DNA of 64,000 nt from the NCBI RefSeq assembly GCF_003012735.1, contig NZ_PXYI01000007.1:1-64000 (forward strand), in the 5' to 3' direction. Made by a program: the position numbers and the translations under genes. Shown here piece by piece: positions 51,701 through 60,401 of this stretch. The stretch is from Allosphingosinicella deserti. GTDB lineage: Bacteria > Pseudomonadota > Alphaproteobacteria > Sphingomonadales > Sphingomonadaceae. Positions within the stretch are counted from its first letter, which is position 1; each line of letters opens with the position of its first letter. The notes below the pieces were generated by a model. That model did no database searches. It was not told the origin of the DNA and saw only the letters and a list, made by a program, of their open reading frames with translations.

Positions 51701-51883
51701 CGCTTCGTCGGTGCCGCCGCGTTCGGCGGCAGCGCGGGCGAGCTGCGGGTGTCAGCCGCTGCCGGTACCCCCAATGGCTGGCTGGTCGAGGGGGACACCA
51801 ATGGCGACCGCGTCGCGGATCTGTCGATCCTGGTGGTCGCGACGCCGGGCTATCAGCTGAATGCGGCGGACTTCTGGGTGTAA
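48770..51883 (+). CDS. Subtilisin-like serine protease (S8) with RTX C-terminal region
   Basis: This 1,037-residue secreted protease has three parts. Residues 1-150 form a prodomain. Residues about 160-540 form the S8 catalytic domain with Asp198 (VIDSGIDYTHPDL), His303 (HGTHVAGT) and Ser481 (GTSMAAPHVTGA). It contains an inserted calcium-loop segment with dockerin-like acidic repeats (DANADGLISFLDLN, DLNGNARIDAGDLL). Residues 550-1037 carry RTX nonapeptides and an export domain. No Sec signal is present, as expected for type I secretion. The C-terminal half resembles the RTX protein at 24843. Confidence 0.93.
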   Translation: MHRYIRPTITRLRDDLMRDAVAEGFETRFATWHAVGAASSSPGSAPRTPLVAVLDDASRAGGDSRELGSDLLVAFAHDVDPATVDAVLASIRATEILWVHAPGGDDQGSALLRVRLPGDLPAAEALNILSGASAVRNAHVDGQLTVDAVSNDPGYTGGSLWGMYGDATSPANAFGSQAGEAWSAGYTGSASVVVGVIDSGIDYTHPDLYLNIWLNPLEIPPAFRASLADANADGLISFLDLNAAANSLYVSDLNGNARIDAGDLLADVRWEDGVDNDSNGHVDDLIGWDYANGDNDPYDDNRHGTHVAGTIAASGGNGIGVAGVTWSTQLVALKFLNASGNGSTSAALQAIDYFTAAAKASTLQDFAATNNSWGGGGYSQPIADAIARGAAEDILFVGAAGNGGPDQIGDNNDVVANYPSNYSSTTSAGYDAVIAVASITRTGGRSSFSNYGSVSVDLGAPGSSIYSTLPGGGYGNLNGTSMAAPHVTGAIALYSAVSDASAAEIRANLLASTAATASLAGVTATGGRLDIGKLLTIDTAGSDLRFGTSGDDRIDMTKGGNDRVFGGEGNDLFAYGSAFGAGDQVDGGSGTDTLVLAGVYVGASALTLGADQLRGIEHLTLVGGTSYALAMADANVAAGALLSIDASALAAGETLRFNGSAERDGGFAVIGGAGTDFLEGGAGDDLLDGGAGGDHLEGGGGGDVLKGGLGDDTYIVDSVDDIVLEQVGYGIDIVRTAIGTRTDLYVLAANVDNFAGTSTAGQGVRFNAADNLAIMGDGNDLLALDDGGNDRVSGNAGDDLFYLGAAFTNADALDGGVGTDTVTLAGTYTIRFEADDLVSIEKLALASSGNAATPNAYNLTMNDINVAAGQQMVVNAQGLLAGESFVFNGAAETDGSFNIRGSRGADTILAGAGADRLWGGTGGDNLRGGPGKDMFEYRATDESTAAAQDRIGFTKGDQIYLTPIDADGVAANGNQNFRFVGAAAFGGSAGELRVSAAAGTPNGWLVEGDTNGDRVADLSILVVATPGYQLNAADFWV

Positions 51884-51927
51884 CCGGACGCTCCTGCCCC
51901 GGCGCAAAGGGCGATCCGTGATTATCG

Positions 51928-52710
51928 TCAGCGCGGCGCCATTCGGATGCCGCCGTCGAGGCGGACGTCTTCCGCGTTGATGTAGGGATTCTCGGCCATG
52001 AACACCGCCAGCCTCGCATATTCCTCGGCCTGGCCGAGGCGCTTGGGGAAGGGCACCTGTGCGCCGAGCGCATCCTGGACGTTCTGCGGCATCCCGGCGA
52101 CCATCGGGGTCTTGAACACGCCGGGGAGGATGGTGTTGACCCGGATACCGTCGTTCATCAGATCGCGTGCGATCGGCAGGGCCATGCCGAGCACCCCCGC
52201 CTTCGATGCCGAATAGGCCGCCTGGCCGATCTGCCCGTCCTGCGCGGCGACCGAGGCGGTGTTGACGATCAGACCGCGCTCGCCATCCTCGAGCGGATCG
52301 AGGCCGACCATCCCGAGCGCCGAATGGGCGATCATCCGGAACGTGCCGATCAGATTGATTTGCACGGCAAGCTCGAACTGCTGGATCGGATAGGGCTTCG
52401 GCGCCCCCGTCGCCTTGTCGCGACCGACCGTCTTGGCGGCATTGACGATCCCCGCGCAATTGACCAGGATCCTTTCCTGACCATGCGCGGCGCGCGCCGC
52501 TGCGAAACCCGCCTCGACCGCCGCATCGGAGGTTACGTCGACCTCGGCGAACATGCCGCCGATCTCGGATGCGACCTGCGCACCCTTGTTCGGGTCGCGA
52601 TCGAACACCGCCACCTTGACGCCGCGTGCGGCGAGCGCGCGTGCGGTCGCCTCGCCGAGCCCCGAGGCGGCGCCGGTGACGATTGCGGAGATGCTGGTGT
52701 CGAGCTTCAT
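51928..52710 (-). CDS. SDR-family 3-hydroxyacyl-CoA dehydrogenase-like protein
   Basis: This 260-residue short-chain dehydrogenase has the cofactor motif [24 protein letters not shown], catalytic [20 protein letters not shown] with the YxxxK (YSASK), and the ending [14 protein letters not shown]. Sequence style and the FDRDPNK acidic residue after strand 2 (NAD preference) fit HSD17B10/3-hydroxy-2-methylbutyryl-CoA dehydrogenases. The thiolase gene downstream supports a role in fatty-acid or isoleucine breakdown. The ATG at 52710 is preceded by AGGAACC. Confidence 0.85.
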   Translation of the reverse strand: MKLDTSISAIVTGAASGLGEATARALAARGVKVAVFDRDPNKGAQVASEIGGMFAEVDVTSDAAVEAGFAAARAAHGQERILVNCAGIVNAAKTVGRDKATGAPKPYPIQQFELAVQINLIGTFRMIAHSALGMVGLDPLEDGERGLIVNTASVAAQDGQIGQAAYSASKAGVLGMALPIARDLMNDGIRVNTILPGVFKTPMVAGMPQNVQDALGAQVPFPKRLGQAEEYARLAVFMAENPYINAEDVRLDGGIRMAPR

Positions 52711-52862
52711 GCAGGTTCCTCCCGAGGCGCGGCATCCCGTCCGGCCTCTGCCGATAGGCTGAACGCTGTAGAGGCAAGCGTGACGCCGCGGCAAGCCGGT
52801 CCGGTCTTCACCGGCGGTTCATCGCGCCTGCGCTCCATTTGCGCGGTCAGCAGGGGGACGAC

Positions 52863-53291
52863 ATGGTGGGATCGATCGTGGGTGCCGGAGCGGGGGCGAT
52901 CCTGTTCGTGACGATCGCCGCAGGGGCGCAGGCGCAGGCGCAAGCCCCAGCGCTCGGCCCGAACCTGCTCCGCCCCATCGTTCCGAGCCTCGGTCGACCG
53001 TGCCGCAGCGGGGTTGGCGAGGAGATCGTCGTCTGCGCCCGGCGGGAGGAGAAGCGCTCGCCCTATCGTATTCCGGAGCCGCCGGACCGCTTCGATCCCG
53101 GCGGTAGCACGGCGAGCGTCTCGCGCGAGCGGAACAGCCTGCTCGATCATGGCGACACCGGGATCGGGAGCTGCTCGGCGGTCGGGCCCGGGGGATCGAC
53201 GGGCTGCATGCTGCGGCAGTGGAAGAAGGACGACCAGCAATGGGCGGATCAGCGCCCGAGCCTGGCCAATCCAGGCGGACGGCCGAACTGA
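52863..53291 (+). CDS. Secreted hypothetical protein, 142 aa
   Basis: A signal peptide (VGSIVGAGAGAILFVTIAAG) is followed by a mature part with four cysteines, including RPCRSGVGEEIVVCARREEK and RSPYRIPEP. The VVCARR...SPYRIP pattern is typical of a sphingomonad-specific family of exported proteins of unknown role. ATG 52863 gives the signal; the upstream start would prepend eight charged residues. Confidence 0.7.
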   Translation: MVGSIVGAGAGAILFVTIAAGAQAQAQAPALGPNLLRPIVPSLGRPCRSGVGEEIVVCARREEKRSPYRIPEPPDRFDPGGSTASVSRERNSLLDHGDTGIGSCSAVGPGGSTGCMLRQWKKDDQQWADQRPSLANPGGRPN

Positions 53292-53346
53292 ACCCGGAGC
53301 CACCGCGGGCGGTCCGTACTAGTACCTAATGTGCATCAACTACTTG

Positions 53347-53364
53347 TATGCACCTCAATGCATA
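53347..53364. promoter_or_regulatory. Palindrome in an AT-rich promoter region
   Basis: TATGCA-CCTCAA-TGCATA is a perfect inverted repeat 49 bp upstream of the gene at 53413. The surrounding 70 bp are much more AT-rich than the rest of the area and contain further TGCA elements, as expected for a promoter with an operator. Confidence 0.5.
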
Positions 53365-53412
53365 ATTATACATCCGACGTGTAGAGGGGTTGTACGCTTG
53401 CGGGATGTGACG

Positions 53413-53613
53413 ATGAGCCTTGAATGTTCGACCGAGCGGCCGTGGGGCATCCACGGCATGGTGAGAAACGACGAAAGCTGTGCACGCTGCGGCTGGACCG
53501 CACCGGGGCCCTTGGGCGACGCCATTGCCGATGCCGTCGTGGAGGCGGACAGGCTTGCCACTGCCGTTGCCTGGGAGGGCTTGCCGGCCGTAGATCAGGC
53601 GCTCGCCGCCTGA
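53413..53613 (+). CDS. Small cysteine-containing protein, 66 aa
   Basis: The sequence MSLECSTERPWGIHGMVRND continues ESCARCGWTAPGP, giving a CARC knuckle with an upstream cysteine. A C-terminal helix follows. It could bind zinc. It follows an AT-rich palindromic promoter region, which supports expression. No family is recognised. Confidence 0.5.
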   Translation: MSLECSTERPWGIHGMVRNDESCARCGWTAPGPLGDAIADAVVEADRLATAVAWEGLPAVDQALAA

Positions 53614-53650
53614 CACCCGTCAGCCCGCGCTGGAGGCCTGAGGACGTTTC

Positions 53651-54829
53651 TCAGCCGAGGCTTTCGACGATCGTGACATTGGCGAGCCCGCCGCCTTCGC
53701 ACATCGTCTGCAGGCCGTAGCGACCGCCGCGTCGCTTCAAGGCGTAGAGCAAGGTCGTCATCAGCTTGGTGCCCGACGCGCCGAGCGGATGTCCAAGCGC
53801 AATCGCGCCGCCATGGACGTTGAGCCGCGCGGGATCCGCGCCGATCTCCTGCAGCCACGCCATCGGCACCGGCGCGAAAGCCTCGTTGACCTCGTAGAGA
53901 TCGATTTCGCCGATGGTCATGCCGGCACGATCGAGCGCGCGCCGCGTCGCCGGGATCACCTCCTCGAGCATGATCACCGGATCGCCGCCGGTGACGGTGA
54001 GATTGACGATGCGGGCGAGCGGGGTCAGGCCGTGAGTCTGGAGCGCGCGTTCGCTGACGACCAGCACGCCGCTCGCCCCGTCGCAGATCTGCGAAGCGTT
54101 GGCGGCGCTGATCCGGCCGCCCTCGCGCAGCAGCTTGACCGAGCCAATGCTGTCCAGAGTGGCGTCCGCGCGGATGCCCTCGTCTCGCCGGTGGAGACTC
54201 GTCATCCCGTCGGCCGAGAGAATTTCGAGCGGAACGATTTCGTCGTCGAACGCTCCGGCCGTCGCCGCCTCGGTCGCCTTGCGATGACTCTCCAGGGCAA
54301 AGGCGTCGAGCATCTCGCGCGAGAAAGCGTACTTTTCGGCGATCATCTCGGCGCCGTCGAACTGGCTGAACATGGTCACGCCGAACTTGTCCTGAATCCG
54401 CTTCGAGAAGGGACCGGTGCCGATCCCCTGCTGCATCGGCAAAGTGAAGGGAAGGCCCATGGGCACGCGAGTCATCGATTCGACGCCTGACGCGATCACC
54501 ACGTCCTGGGTACCGCTCATCACCGCCTGAGCCGCGAACTGGATCGCCTGCTGCGACGATCCGCATTGGCGATCGATCGTCACCGCCGGGACGCTCTGCG
54601 GCAGCGACGACGCGAGCACGGCGTTGCGGCCGACGTGGAAAGCCTGCTCGCCGGCCTGTCCGACGCAGCCCATCACGACATCCTCGATTGCGGCGGGATC
54701 GATGCCGGCGCGCGCGACGAGCGCGTCGAGGATCTCGGCGGCCATGTCGGCCGGATGCCAATCCTTGAGCGCGCCGCCGCGCCTGCCGCCCGCAGTGCGC
54801 GCGGCGGCGACGATATAGGCCTCGGCCAT
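53651..54829 (-). CDS. Acetyl-CoA C-acyltransferase (thiolase)
   Basis: This 392-residue thiolase has the acyl-accepting Cys89 in DRQCGSSQQA, NEAFA, the GHPLGASGT histidine loop and the second catalytic cysteine in CEGGG near the C-terminus. It should cleave 3-ketoacyl-CoA or condense acetyl-CoA. The SDR at 51928 supplies the preceding oxidation step in beta-oxidation or isoleucine degradation. The two genes are on the same strand, separated by two small opposite-strand genes, so they are not a simple operon. Length is standard. Confidence 0.93.
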   Translation of the reverse strand: MAEAYIVAAARTAGGRRGGALKDWHPADMAAEILDALVARAGIDPAAIEDVVMGCVGQAGEQAFHVGRNAVLASSLPQSVPAVTIDRQCGSSQQAIQFAAQAVMSGTQDVVIASGVESMTRVPMGLPFTLPMQQGIGTGPFSKRIQDKFGVTMFSQFDGAEMIAEKYAFSREMLDAFALESHRKATEAATAGAFDDEIVPLEILSADGMTSLHRRDEGIRADATLDSIGSVKLLREGGRISAANASQICDGASGVLVVSERALQTHGLTPLARIVNLTVTGGDPVIMLEEVIPATRRALDRAGMTIGEIDLYEVNEAFAPVPMAWLQEIGADPARLNVHGGAIALGHPLGASGTKLMTTLLYALKRRGGRYGLQTMCEGGGLANVTIVESLG

Positions 54830-55128
54830 ATCCTCTCCCTTACGATTACGTAAATCGGATAGCGCGCCCTTCGAGCGCACTCAAGCCGGGCGGCCAATAC
54901 GCGCAGCGCATCGATGCGGAACTTTCCTCGCCGGACCCCGCGCGGCGGAACTCTCTGCACTCCGGTTCGTTCCACAGGAACCGGTCGAGAAACGCACAAG
55001 CACCGCCGCATGGCGGCTTCGGGAGCGTCCCGGCTTCGGCCGGGGCGCTTCTGCCGCTTCTACCTCGGGGCAACGACCTGAGGCGACGAAAGCGGTTCTG
55101 CGGCCGGATGCGCCGAGGAGAGAGCGTC
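54830..55128. other. Intergenic region, promoters of divergent genes
   Basis: No gene is visible between the thiolase start and the PRC-barrel gene. TACGTAAATCGGATAG near 54849 is an AT-richer patch that may belong to the thiolase promoter. Confidence 0.4.
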
Positions 55129-55548
55129 ATGGGCGAACATCATGTCGTGGAGCCGCTGCAGGAGAGGATCGATCCACGCGGTCAGAGCATCGATTACGGG
55201 CACGAGCTGATCTCGTCGCGGCGGGTCGAGGGAACGCCGGTCTTCGGTCGGTCCGGCGAACGGCTTGGGCAGATCCACAGCGTGATGATCGAGAAACGGC
55301 ACGGCAGCGTGCCCTATGCGGTGCTCGAATTCGGCGGCTTCATGGGCGTCGGCACCCACGTCCACCCGATCCCCTGGCAATTGCTGACCTACGATGTCGA
55401 CCATGACGGCTATGTCGTCGACATGACCAAGGATCAGCTCGCCAAGGCGCCGGCGATGCGCCTCGACGACACCGACCGTCCGATCGATCGCGACTATCAG
55501 GAACGGGTGAGCTCCTATTGGGGCACGATGCCGTGGTGGGGACTGTAG
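55129..55548 (+). CDS. PRC-barrel domain protein
   Basis: The 139-residue protein has a PRC-barrel domain: ISSRRVEGTPVFGRSGERLG, IHSVMIEKRHGSVPYAVLEF and GGFMGVGTHVHPIPWQLLTY. Stand-alone alphaproteobacterial versions are soluble and stress-linked, with no defined activity. GGAG nine bases before ATG 55129 decides the start over ATG 55108. Confidence 0.88.
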   Translation: MGEHHVVEPLQERIDPRGQSIDYGHELISSRRVEGTPVFGRSGERLGQIHSVMIEKRHGSVPYAVLEFGGFMGVGTHVHPIPWQLLTYDVDHDGYVVDMTKDQLAKAPAMRLDDTDRPIDRDYQERVSSYWGTMPWWGL

Positions 55549-55726
55549 GGTCCGAGACGGCTCGGCTGTGCGTGGCGTCGTTGCGGCGTTCCGTGGGGAC
55601 GGAGTGAGGACCCACGGTCGCTCGCCAGACCACGGGCGCAGTGCCGGTGGAAGTCCCCCACCAACCTCCCGATCGAGGGAGGCTCAGGAATAGCAGAGGA
55701 GGTTCGGCTGATCCGCGCGCGCGGGG

Positions 55727-56506
55727 TCAGCGAGCCCAGGCGATGAAATGGGGGTTGTCGAAGCCGCGGTCAGCCTTGCCGTAGCGCAAGGGGCCGGTTT
55801 CGCGATCCCCGTCGAGGGCGAGGACGCGGCCGCCGGCGGCTTCGAGGATCGCCTGGCCGGCGGCGGTGTCCCATTCCATCGTCCGGCCCCAGCGCGGATA
55901 GACGTCCGCCGAGCCTTCGGCGAGCATGCAGAATTTGAGCGAGGAGCCCGAGGGCAGATAGTCGACGATGCCGAGCCGGGCAGCGCGCGCGTCGGTGTCG
56001 GACGCGGCGTGATTGCGGCTGCCGATGCCGGTGAGGCCATGTGCCGGGGGAGCGCGGGTCGCTATCGCCTCGGCCGGGGCGCCGCCGCGGGCGCGGAACG
56101 CGCCTTCGGCGCGGGCGCCGTAATAGAGCAGATCCGGGACCGGCGCGTAGATGACTCCTGCCACCGGCACTCCGGCCTCGACCAAGGCGATGTTGACGGT
56201 GAACTCGCCGTTGCGCAGCGCGAAGCCTTTGGTGCCGTCGAGCGGGTCGACGCAGAAGAAGCGTCCGTCCAGCTCGGGAATGCGCCCGGCTGCGGCTTCC
56301 TCTTCGGCAAGCACGGGGATTTCGGGAAAAGCGGCGCCGAGGCGATCGAGGATGATCGCCTCGGCGCGCCGATCGGCGATCGTCACCGGCGATCCGTCGC
56401 TCTTCTCCTCGATCGTGCAGCCCGCCGCATAGATGCAGGCGATCTCCTCGCCCGCGGCCAGGGCGGCGTCGATCATCGTCCGGAGCATATCAGACGGCGC
56501 GCTCAT
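55727..56506 (-). CDS. cysQ: 3'(2'),5'-bisphosphate nucleotidase
   Basis: This 259-residue enzyme has the lithium-sensitive phosphatase motifs EEKSDGSPVTIADRRAE, the EEEAA metal site, DPLDGTKGF and WDTAAGQAILEAAGG. It removes the 3' phosphate from PAP/PAPS in sulfur assimilation. Its ATG overlaps the stop codon of the S-formylglutathione hydrolase gene by four bases (ATGA), so it is translated from the same message as the formaldehyde genes. Confidence 0.9.
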   Translation of the reverse strand: MSAPSDMLRTMIDAALAAGEEIACIYAAGCTIEEKSDGSPVTIADRRAEAIILDRLGAAFPEIPVLAEEEAAAGRIPELDGRFFCVDPLDGTKGFALRNGEFTVNIALVEAGVPVAGVIYAPVPDLLYYGARAEGAFRARGGAPAEAIATRAPPAHGLTGIGSRNHAASDTDARAARLGIVDYLPSGSSLKFCMLAEGSADVYPRWGRTMEWDTAAGQAILEAAGGRVLALDGDRETGPLRYGKADRGFDNPHFIAWAR

Positions 56507-57345
56507 GCCGTCAGCCGGGCGGCGTGCCAGCGGAGATGATCCTCCATGAAGGTCGAGATGAAATAATAACTGTGATCATAGCCTTGCTGCAGGCGCAGGG
56601 TGAGCGGAATACCGGCCTCGCGGCACGCGGCCTCGAGCAGGTCCGGGCGAAGCTCCCGCTCGAGGAACGTGTCGGCGCCGCCCTGATCAACGAGGATTTC
56701 CGGCACGCGTGCGCCGTCCTCGATCAGCGCGACGGCGTCGTGCCGGCGCCAAGCCGCGCGATCCGGTCCGAGATAGGCGCCGAGCGCCTTCTCGCCCCAT
56801 GGCACCTGTGACGGTGCGACGATCGGCGCGAAGGCGGAGACGCTTCGGTAGCGGCCAGGATGGCGCAGGGCGAGGGTAAGCGCGCCGTGCCCGCCCATCG
56901 AGTGGCCGGTAATCGCCTGGCGGTCGCGGTCGATGGGAAAGGCCGATGCGACGATCTCCGGCAGTTCCTCGACGATGTAGCGCTCCATGCGATAATGGGC
57001 ATCGTACGGGGCCTGGGTGGCGTCGACGTAGAATCCGGCGCCCTGGCCGAAATCGTAGGCGGGATCGTCCGGCACCTCGTCACCGCGCGGGCTCGTATCC
57101 GGAGCGACGAAGATCAGGCCGAGCTCGGCGCAGGCGCGGCGATACTCGCCCTTTTCGGTGACGTTGGCGTGGGTGCAGGTGAGGCCCGACAGATACCAGA
57201 CCACCGGGCAGGTCGCGCCGCTTTCCGCCTGCGGCGGCACGAAGACCGAGAAGGTCATCGGCGTGCCGGTGGCGAGGCTGTCATGTCGGACGACGTGGAC
57301 GGTGCCGCCGAACGATCGGGTAACGGAGAGCGTGTCGAGACTCAT
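56503..57345 (-). CDS. fghA: S-formylglutathione hydrolase
   Basis: This 280-residue esterase-D-type enzyme has YLSGLTCTHANVTEKGEYRR, GHSMGG with nucleophile Ser149, and a late GYDHSYYFISTFMEDH histidine. It hydrolyses S-formylglutathione to formate and glutathione in the cytoplasm. It lies 9 bp after purU and overlaps cysQ, in one operon with the class III alcohol dehydrogenase that makes its substrate. Confidence 0.95.
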   Translation of the reverse strand: MSLDTLSVTRSFGGTVHVVRHDSLATGTPMTFSVFVPPQAESGATCPVVWYLSGLTCTHANVTEKGEYRRACAELGLIFVAPDTSPRGDEVPDDPAYDFGQGAGFYVDATQAPYDAHYRMERYIVEELPEIVASAFPIDRDRQAITGHSMGGHGALTLALRHPGRYRSVSAFAPIVAPSQVPWGEKALGAYLGPDRAAWRRHDAVALIEDGARVPEILVDQGGADTFLERELRPDLLEAACREAGIPLTLRLQQGYDHSYYFISTFMEDHLRWHAARLTA

Positions 57346-57354
57346 GCGGTATTC

Positions 57355-58230
57355 CTAGCGAAAGACGACCGTCTTGCGGCCGTTGAGAAGGATGCGGCGC
57401 TCCGCCGCCCAGGCGACCGCGCGGGCGAGCACCTGCGCCTCGGTGTCGCGGCCGATACGGATCATGTCGTCGACGCTTGCGCGATGATCGATCCGCTCGA
57501 CCGCCTGTTCGATGATCGGGCCTTCGTCGAGATCGGGCGTGACGTAATGCGAGGTCGCGCCGATCAGCTTCACCCCGAGCGCATGTGCCCGGTGATAGGG
57601 GTTGGCGCCCTTGAAGCTCGGCAGGAAGCTGTGGTGGATGTTGATGCAGCGTCCTGCGAGCCGGGCGATCAGATCCGGCGTCAGCACCTGCATGTAGCGG
57701 GCGAGGACGAGCAGCTCCGAACCTGCCTCGTGGAACAGCCCGGCGACCCGTGCCTCCTGTTCGGCGCGGCTGTCGGCGGCAACCGGCAGGTGATGGAAGG
57801 GAAGGCCGTGCCATTCGGTGAGCGCACGGCAGGTCTCGTGGTTCGACACGACTGCCGTGACGTCGATCGGCAGCGCTCCCGTCGACCAGCGGTGGAGCAG
57901 ATCGTTGAGGCAATGGCTGCCCTTCGACACCGCGATCATCACCTTCATCGGTGCGCTGCCGTCGGCGATCGTCCACTCGAGCCCGAGCTGTTCCGCCACC
58001 GCCGCGAAGTCGCTGCGCAGCGTGGCGAGATCCGCCGGGAAGCGCCGGCCGGCCGGCGTGAATGCGACCCGCATGAAGAAGCGGCCGCTCTCGACGTCGG
58101 CATATTGCTGGCTGTCGAGGATGAAGCCGTCGCGGTCGGCGAGGAAGCCGGTTGTTGCCGCCACGATCCCGACCCGATCCTCCGCCGTGAAGGTGAGGAT
58201 GTAGCTCGGGCCGGGCGGCGGCGACGTCAC
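57355..58230 (-). CDS. purU: Formyltetrahydrofolate deformylase
   Basis: This 291-residue enzyme has an N-terminal ACT domain (YILTFTAEDRVGIVAATTGF) and a formyltransferase-like domain. The catalytic residues are in INIHHSFLPSFKGANPYHRA and GATSHYVTPDLDEGPIIEQ. It releases formate from 10-formyl-tetrahydrofolate. The start is a GTG two bases after the adhC stop, indicating translational coupling. Its place in a formaldehyde operon links the two formate-producing routes. Confidence 0.93.
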   Translation of the reverse strand: MTSPPPGPSYILTFTAEDRVGIVAATTGFLADRDGFILDSQQYADVESGRFFMRVAFTPAGRRFPADLATLRSDFAAVAEQLGLEWTIADGSAPMKVMIAVSKGSHCLNDLLHRWSTGALPIDVTAVVSNHETCRALTEWHGLPFHHLPVAADSRAEQEARVAGLFHEAGSELLVLARYMQVLTPDLIARLAGRCINIHHSFLPSFKGANPYHRAHALGVKLIGATSHYVTPDLDEGPIIEQAVERIDHRASVDDMIRIGRDTEAQVLARAVAWAAERRILLNGRKTVVFR

Positions 58231-58232
58231 GC

Positions 58233-59345
58233 TCAGTAGACCACGACGCTGCGGATGCTCTCGCCCTTGTGCATCAGATCGAAGGCGCTGTTGATGTCGT
58301 CGAGCTTCAGCATGTGGGTGATCAGCGGATCGATCGAGATCTTGCCGTCCATATACCAGTCGACGATCTTCGGCACGTCGGTGCGGCCGCGCGCGCCGCC
58401 GAATGCGGAGCCCTTCCAGACGCGGCCGGTGACCAGCTGGAAGGGACGGGTGGAGATTTCGCGGCCGGCTTCGGCGACGCCGATGATCACGCTTTCGCCC
58501 CAGCCGCGGTGGCAGCATTCGAGCGCCTGGCGCATGACGTCGGTATTGCCGGTGCAATCGAAACTGTAGTCGGCGCCGCCGTCGGTGGCGTCGAGGATCG
58601 CCTGCACCACCTTGTCGTTGCCGACCTCCCGCGGGTTGATGAAATGGGTCATGCCGAACGCTTCGGCCATCGCCCGCTTGGCGGGATTGATGTCGACGCC
58701 GATGATCTTGTCCGCGCCGACCAGCTTGGCGCCCTGGATGACGTTGAGGCCGATACCGCCGAGACCGAAAACGACGACGTTCGAGCCCGGCTCGACCCCC
58801 GCCGTCCAGATCACCGCGCCGACCCCGGTGGTGACTCCGCAGCCGATATAGCAGATCTTGTCGAACGGCGCGTCCTCGCGCACCTTCGCGACCGCGATCT
58901 CCGGCATCACGGTGAAGTTCGAGAAGGTCGAGCAGCCCATATAATGGTAGATCGTGTCGTTGCCGAGGCGGAAGCGGCTGGTGCCGTCCGGCATCAGGCC
59001 CTTGCCCTGGGTGCCGCGGATCGCGGTGCAGAGATTGGTCTTCTGCGAAAGGCAGGATTTACACTGCCGGCATTCGGGCGTGTAGAGCGGGATGACGTGA
59101 TCGCCGACCTTCACCGAGGTGACGCCTGGGCCGACGTCTCGGACGATGCCGGCCCCTTCATGGCCGAGGATCGATGGGAAGATGCCCTCGCTGTCCTTGC
59201 CTTCGAGCGTGTAGGCGTCGGTGTGGCAGACGCCCGTCGCCATCACTTCGACCAGCACCTCGCCGGCCTTGGGCCCGTCGAGATCGACTTCGTGGATCTC
59301 GAGCGGGGCGTTGGGAGCGACGGCGATCGCGGCGCGGGTCTTCAT
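58233..59345 (-). CDS. adhC: S-(hydroxymethyl)glutathione dehydrogenase (class III alcohol dehydrogenase)
   Basis: This 370-residue zinc enzyme matches class III ADH throughout. The catalytic zinc site is [14 protein letters not shown] with GHEGAGIV, the structural zinc cluster is [15 protein letters not shown], the NAD-binding motif is [13 protein letters not shown] and GVDINPAK follows it. It oxidises the formaldehyde-glutathione adduct to S-formylglutathione. It is the first gene of the operon with purU, fghA and cysQ. Confidence 0.96.
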   Translation of the reverse strand: MKTRAAIAVAPNAPLEIHEVDLDGPKAGEVLVEVMATGVCHTDAYTLEGKDSEGIFPSILGHEGAGIVRDVGPGVTSVKVGDHVIPLYTPECRQCKSCLSQKTNLCTAIRGTQGKGLMPDGTSRFRLGNDTIYHYMGCSTFSNFTVMPEIAVAKVREDAPFDKICYIGCGVTTGVGAVIWTAGVEPGSNVVVFGLGGIGLNVIQGAKLVGADKIIGVDINPAKRAMAEAFGMTHFINPREVGNDKVVQAILDATDGGADYSFDCTGNTDVMRQALECCHRGWGESVIIGVAEAGREISTRPFQLVTGRVWKGSAFGGARGRTDVPKIVDWYMDGKISIDPLITHMLKLDDINSAFDLMHKGESIRSVVVY

Positions 59346-59470
59346 GGCTGGCTTTCCCGATTTGAGTTCGGAAAGGCTGATACCGCACGCGGACGCGGGC
59401 GCAAGTTCTAGATCCTCGTCGAAGCCGGAAGAGGGCGCGGCGGCGCGAAGCGGCGGTTGCGGGCCGCAGC

Positions 59471-60232
59471 CTAGCCGCCGTAAGCCCGGATGAAGAAGAC
59501 CACGGTGGTTGTCCCGGTGACGAGCAATGTCCAGATCCGCACCAGCCGGTGGCTGAGGCGCCGACCGAGCAGCGCGCCGAGCCAGCCGCCGAGGATGGCG
59601 CCGAGCAGCATCGGCAGGCATGCCCACCACCACACCATGGCGAAGCCGATGAACACAAAGGCGGCCGCGAGGTTCGCCACCGCCAGCATGGTGGTGCGGA
59701 TCGCGAACAGCTCGCGAGGGCGGATGTTGGCGAGCAGGCCGTAGACGGCGGTGGTGATCAGCCCGACGCCGCCGCCGAAATAGCCGCCGTATATGCCGAG
59801 CAGCGCCTGGGCTGCGAGCAGGGTGGGCCGGCCGATCGTGACCCGTGCATGCAGCCAGTCGGCGGCAGGCTTGCCGAACACCATCACGACGAAGGCGAAG
59901 AGCAGCAGCCACGGGATGAGGAGGTCGAACGTCTCGGTCGGCGTGAGCACGAGCAAGAGGCTGCCGACCAGCCCGAAGACGAAGGTCAGCGCCGCCAGCA
60001 GCCGCACGGACATGCCCGCGACCGGCCCGAGCTCGCCCCGATAGGTCCAGGCGCTCGCGCCGGCGCCCGGGAGCAAGGCGACGTTCGAGGTGGCATTGGC
60101 GATGTTGGCCGGCAGACCGAGCGCGATCAGGGCCGGCAGGGTGGCGAACGTGCCGCCGCCGGCGAGCGCATTCATCGCGCCGCCGAGCGCGCCCGCGCCG
60201 GCGGCGAGGAGGTAAGCGGAAAGATCGGTCAA
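59471..60232 (-). CDS. TauE/SafE-family sulfite exporter-like protein
   Basis: This 253-residue membrane protein has the two-repeat TauE layout of about eight helices. The signature loops are [20 protein letters not shown] and [20 protein letters not shown]. The family exports sulfite or organosulfur anions. It is 125 bp upstream of adhC on the same strand and may be linked to the operon that ends in cysQ. The start is a TTG at 60232. Confidence 0.9.
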   Translation of the reverse strand: MTDLSAYLLAAGAGALGGAMNALAGGGTFATLPALIALGLPANIANATSNVALLPGAGASAWTYRGELGPVAGMSVRLLAALTFVFGLVGSLLLVLTPTETFDLLIPWLLLFAFVVMVFGKPAADWLHARVTIGRPTLLAAQALLGIYGGYFGGGVGLITTAVYGLLANIRPRELFAIRTTMLAVANLAAAFVFIGFAMVWWWACLPMLLGAILGGWLGALLGRRLSHRLVRIWTLLVTGTTTVVFFIRAYGG

Positions 60233-60401
60233 AGCGTCACGCCGGCAAAGCCGGGCCTCCTGCCGTGGCCGTTTGCCCGGCCCGGGTGGTCGCAGCTTTC
60301 GCGAAGATGCTGCCAGGGGTCAACCGCGGTCCGGCTCGAACGTCTCAAACGAGGTCCCTATGACCGCGCCTCTCGCACGCCCTCCAGCAGCGCCGTGCAC
60401 A

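Noticed and set aside
52707-53303. A 198-codon minus-strand frame opposite the secreted protein at 52863
   Set aside because: The plus-strand frame has a signal peptide and a recognisable cysteine pattern; the minus frame has neither.
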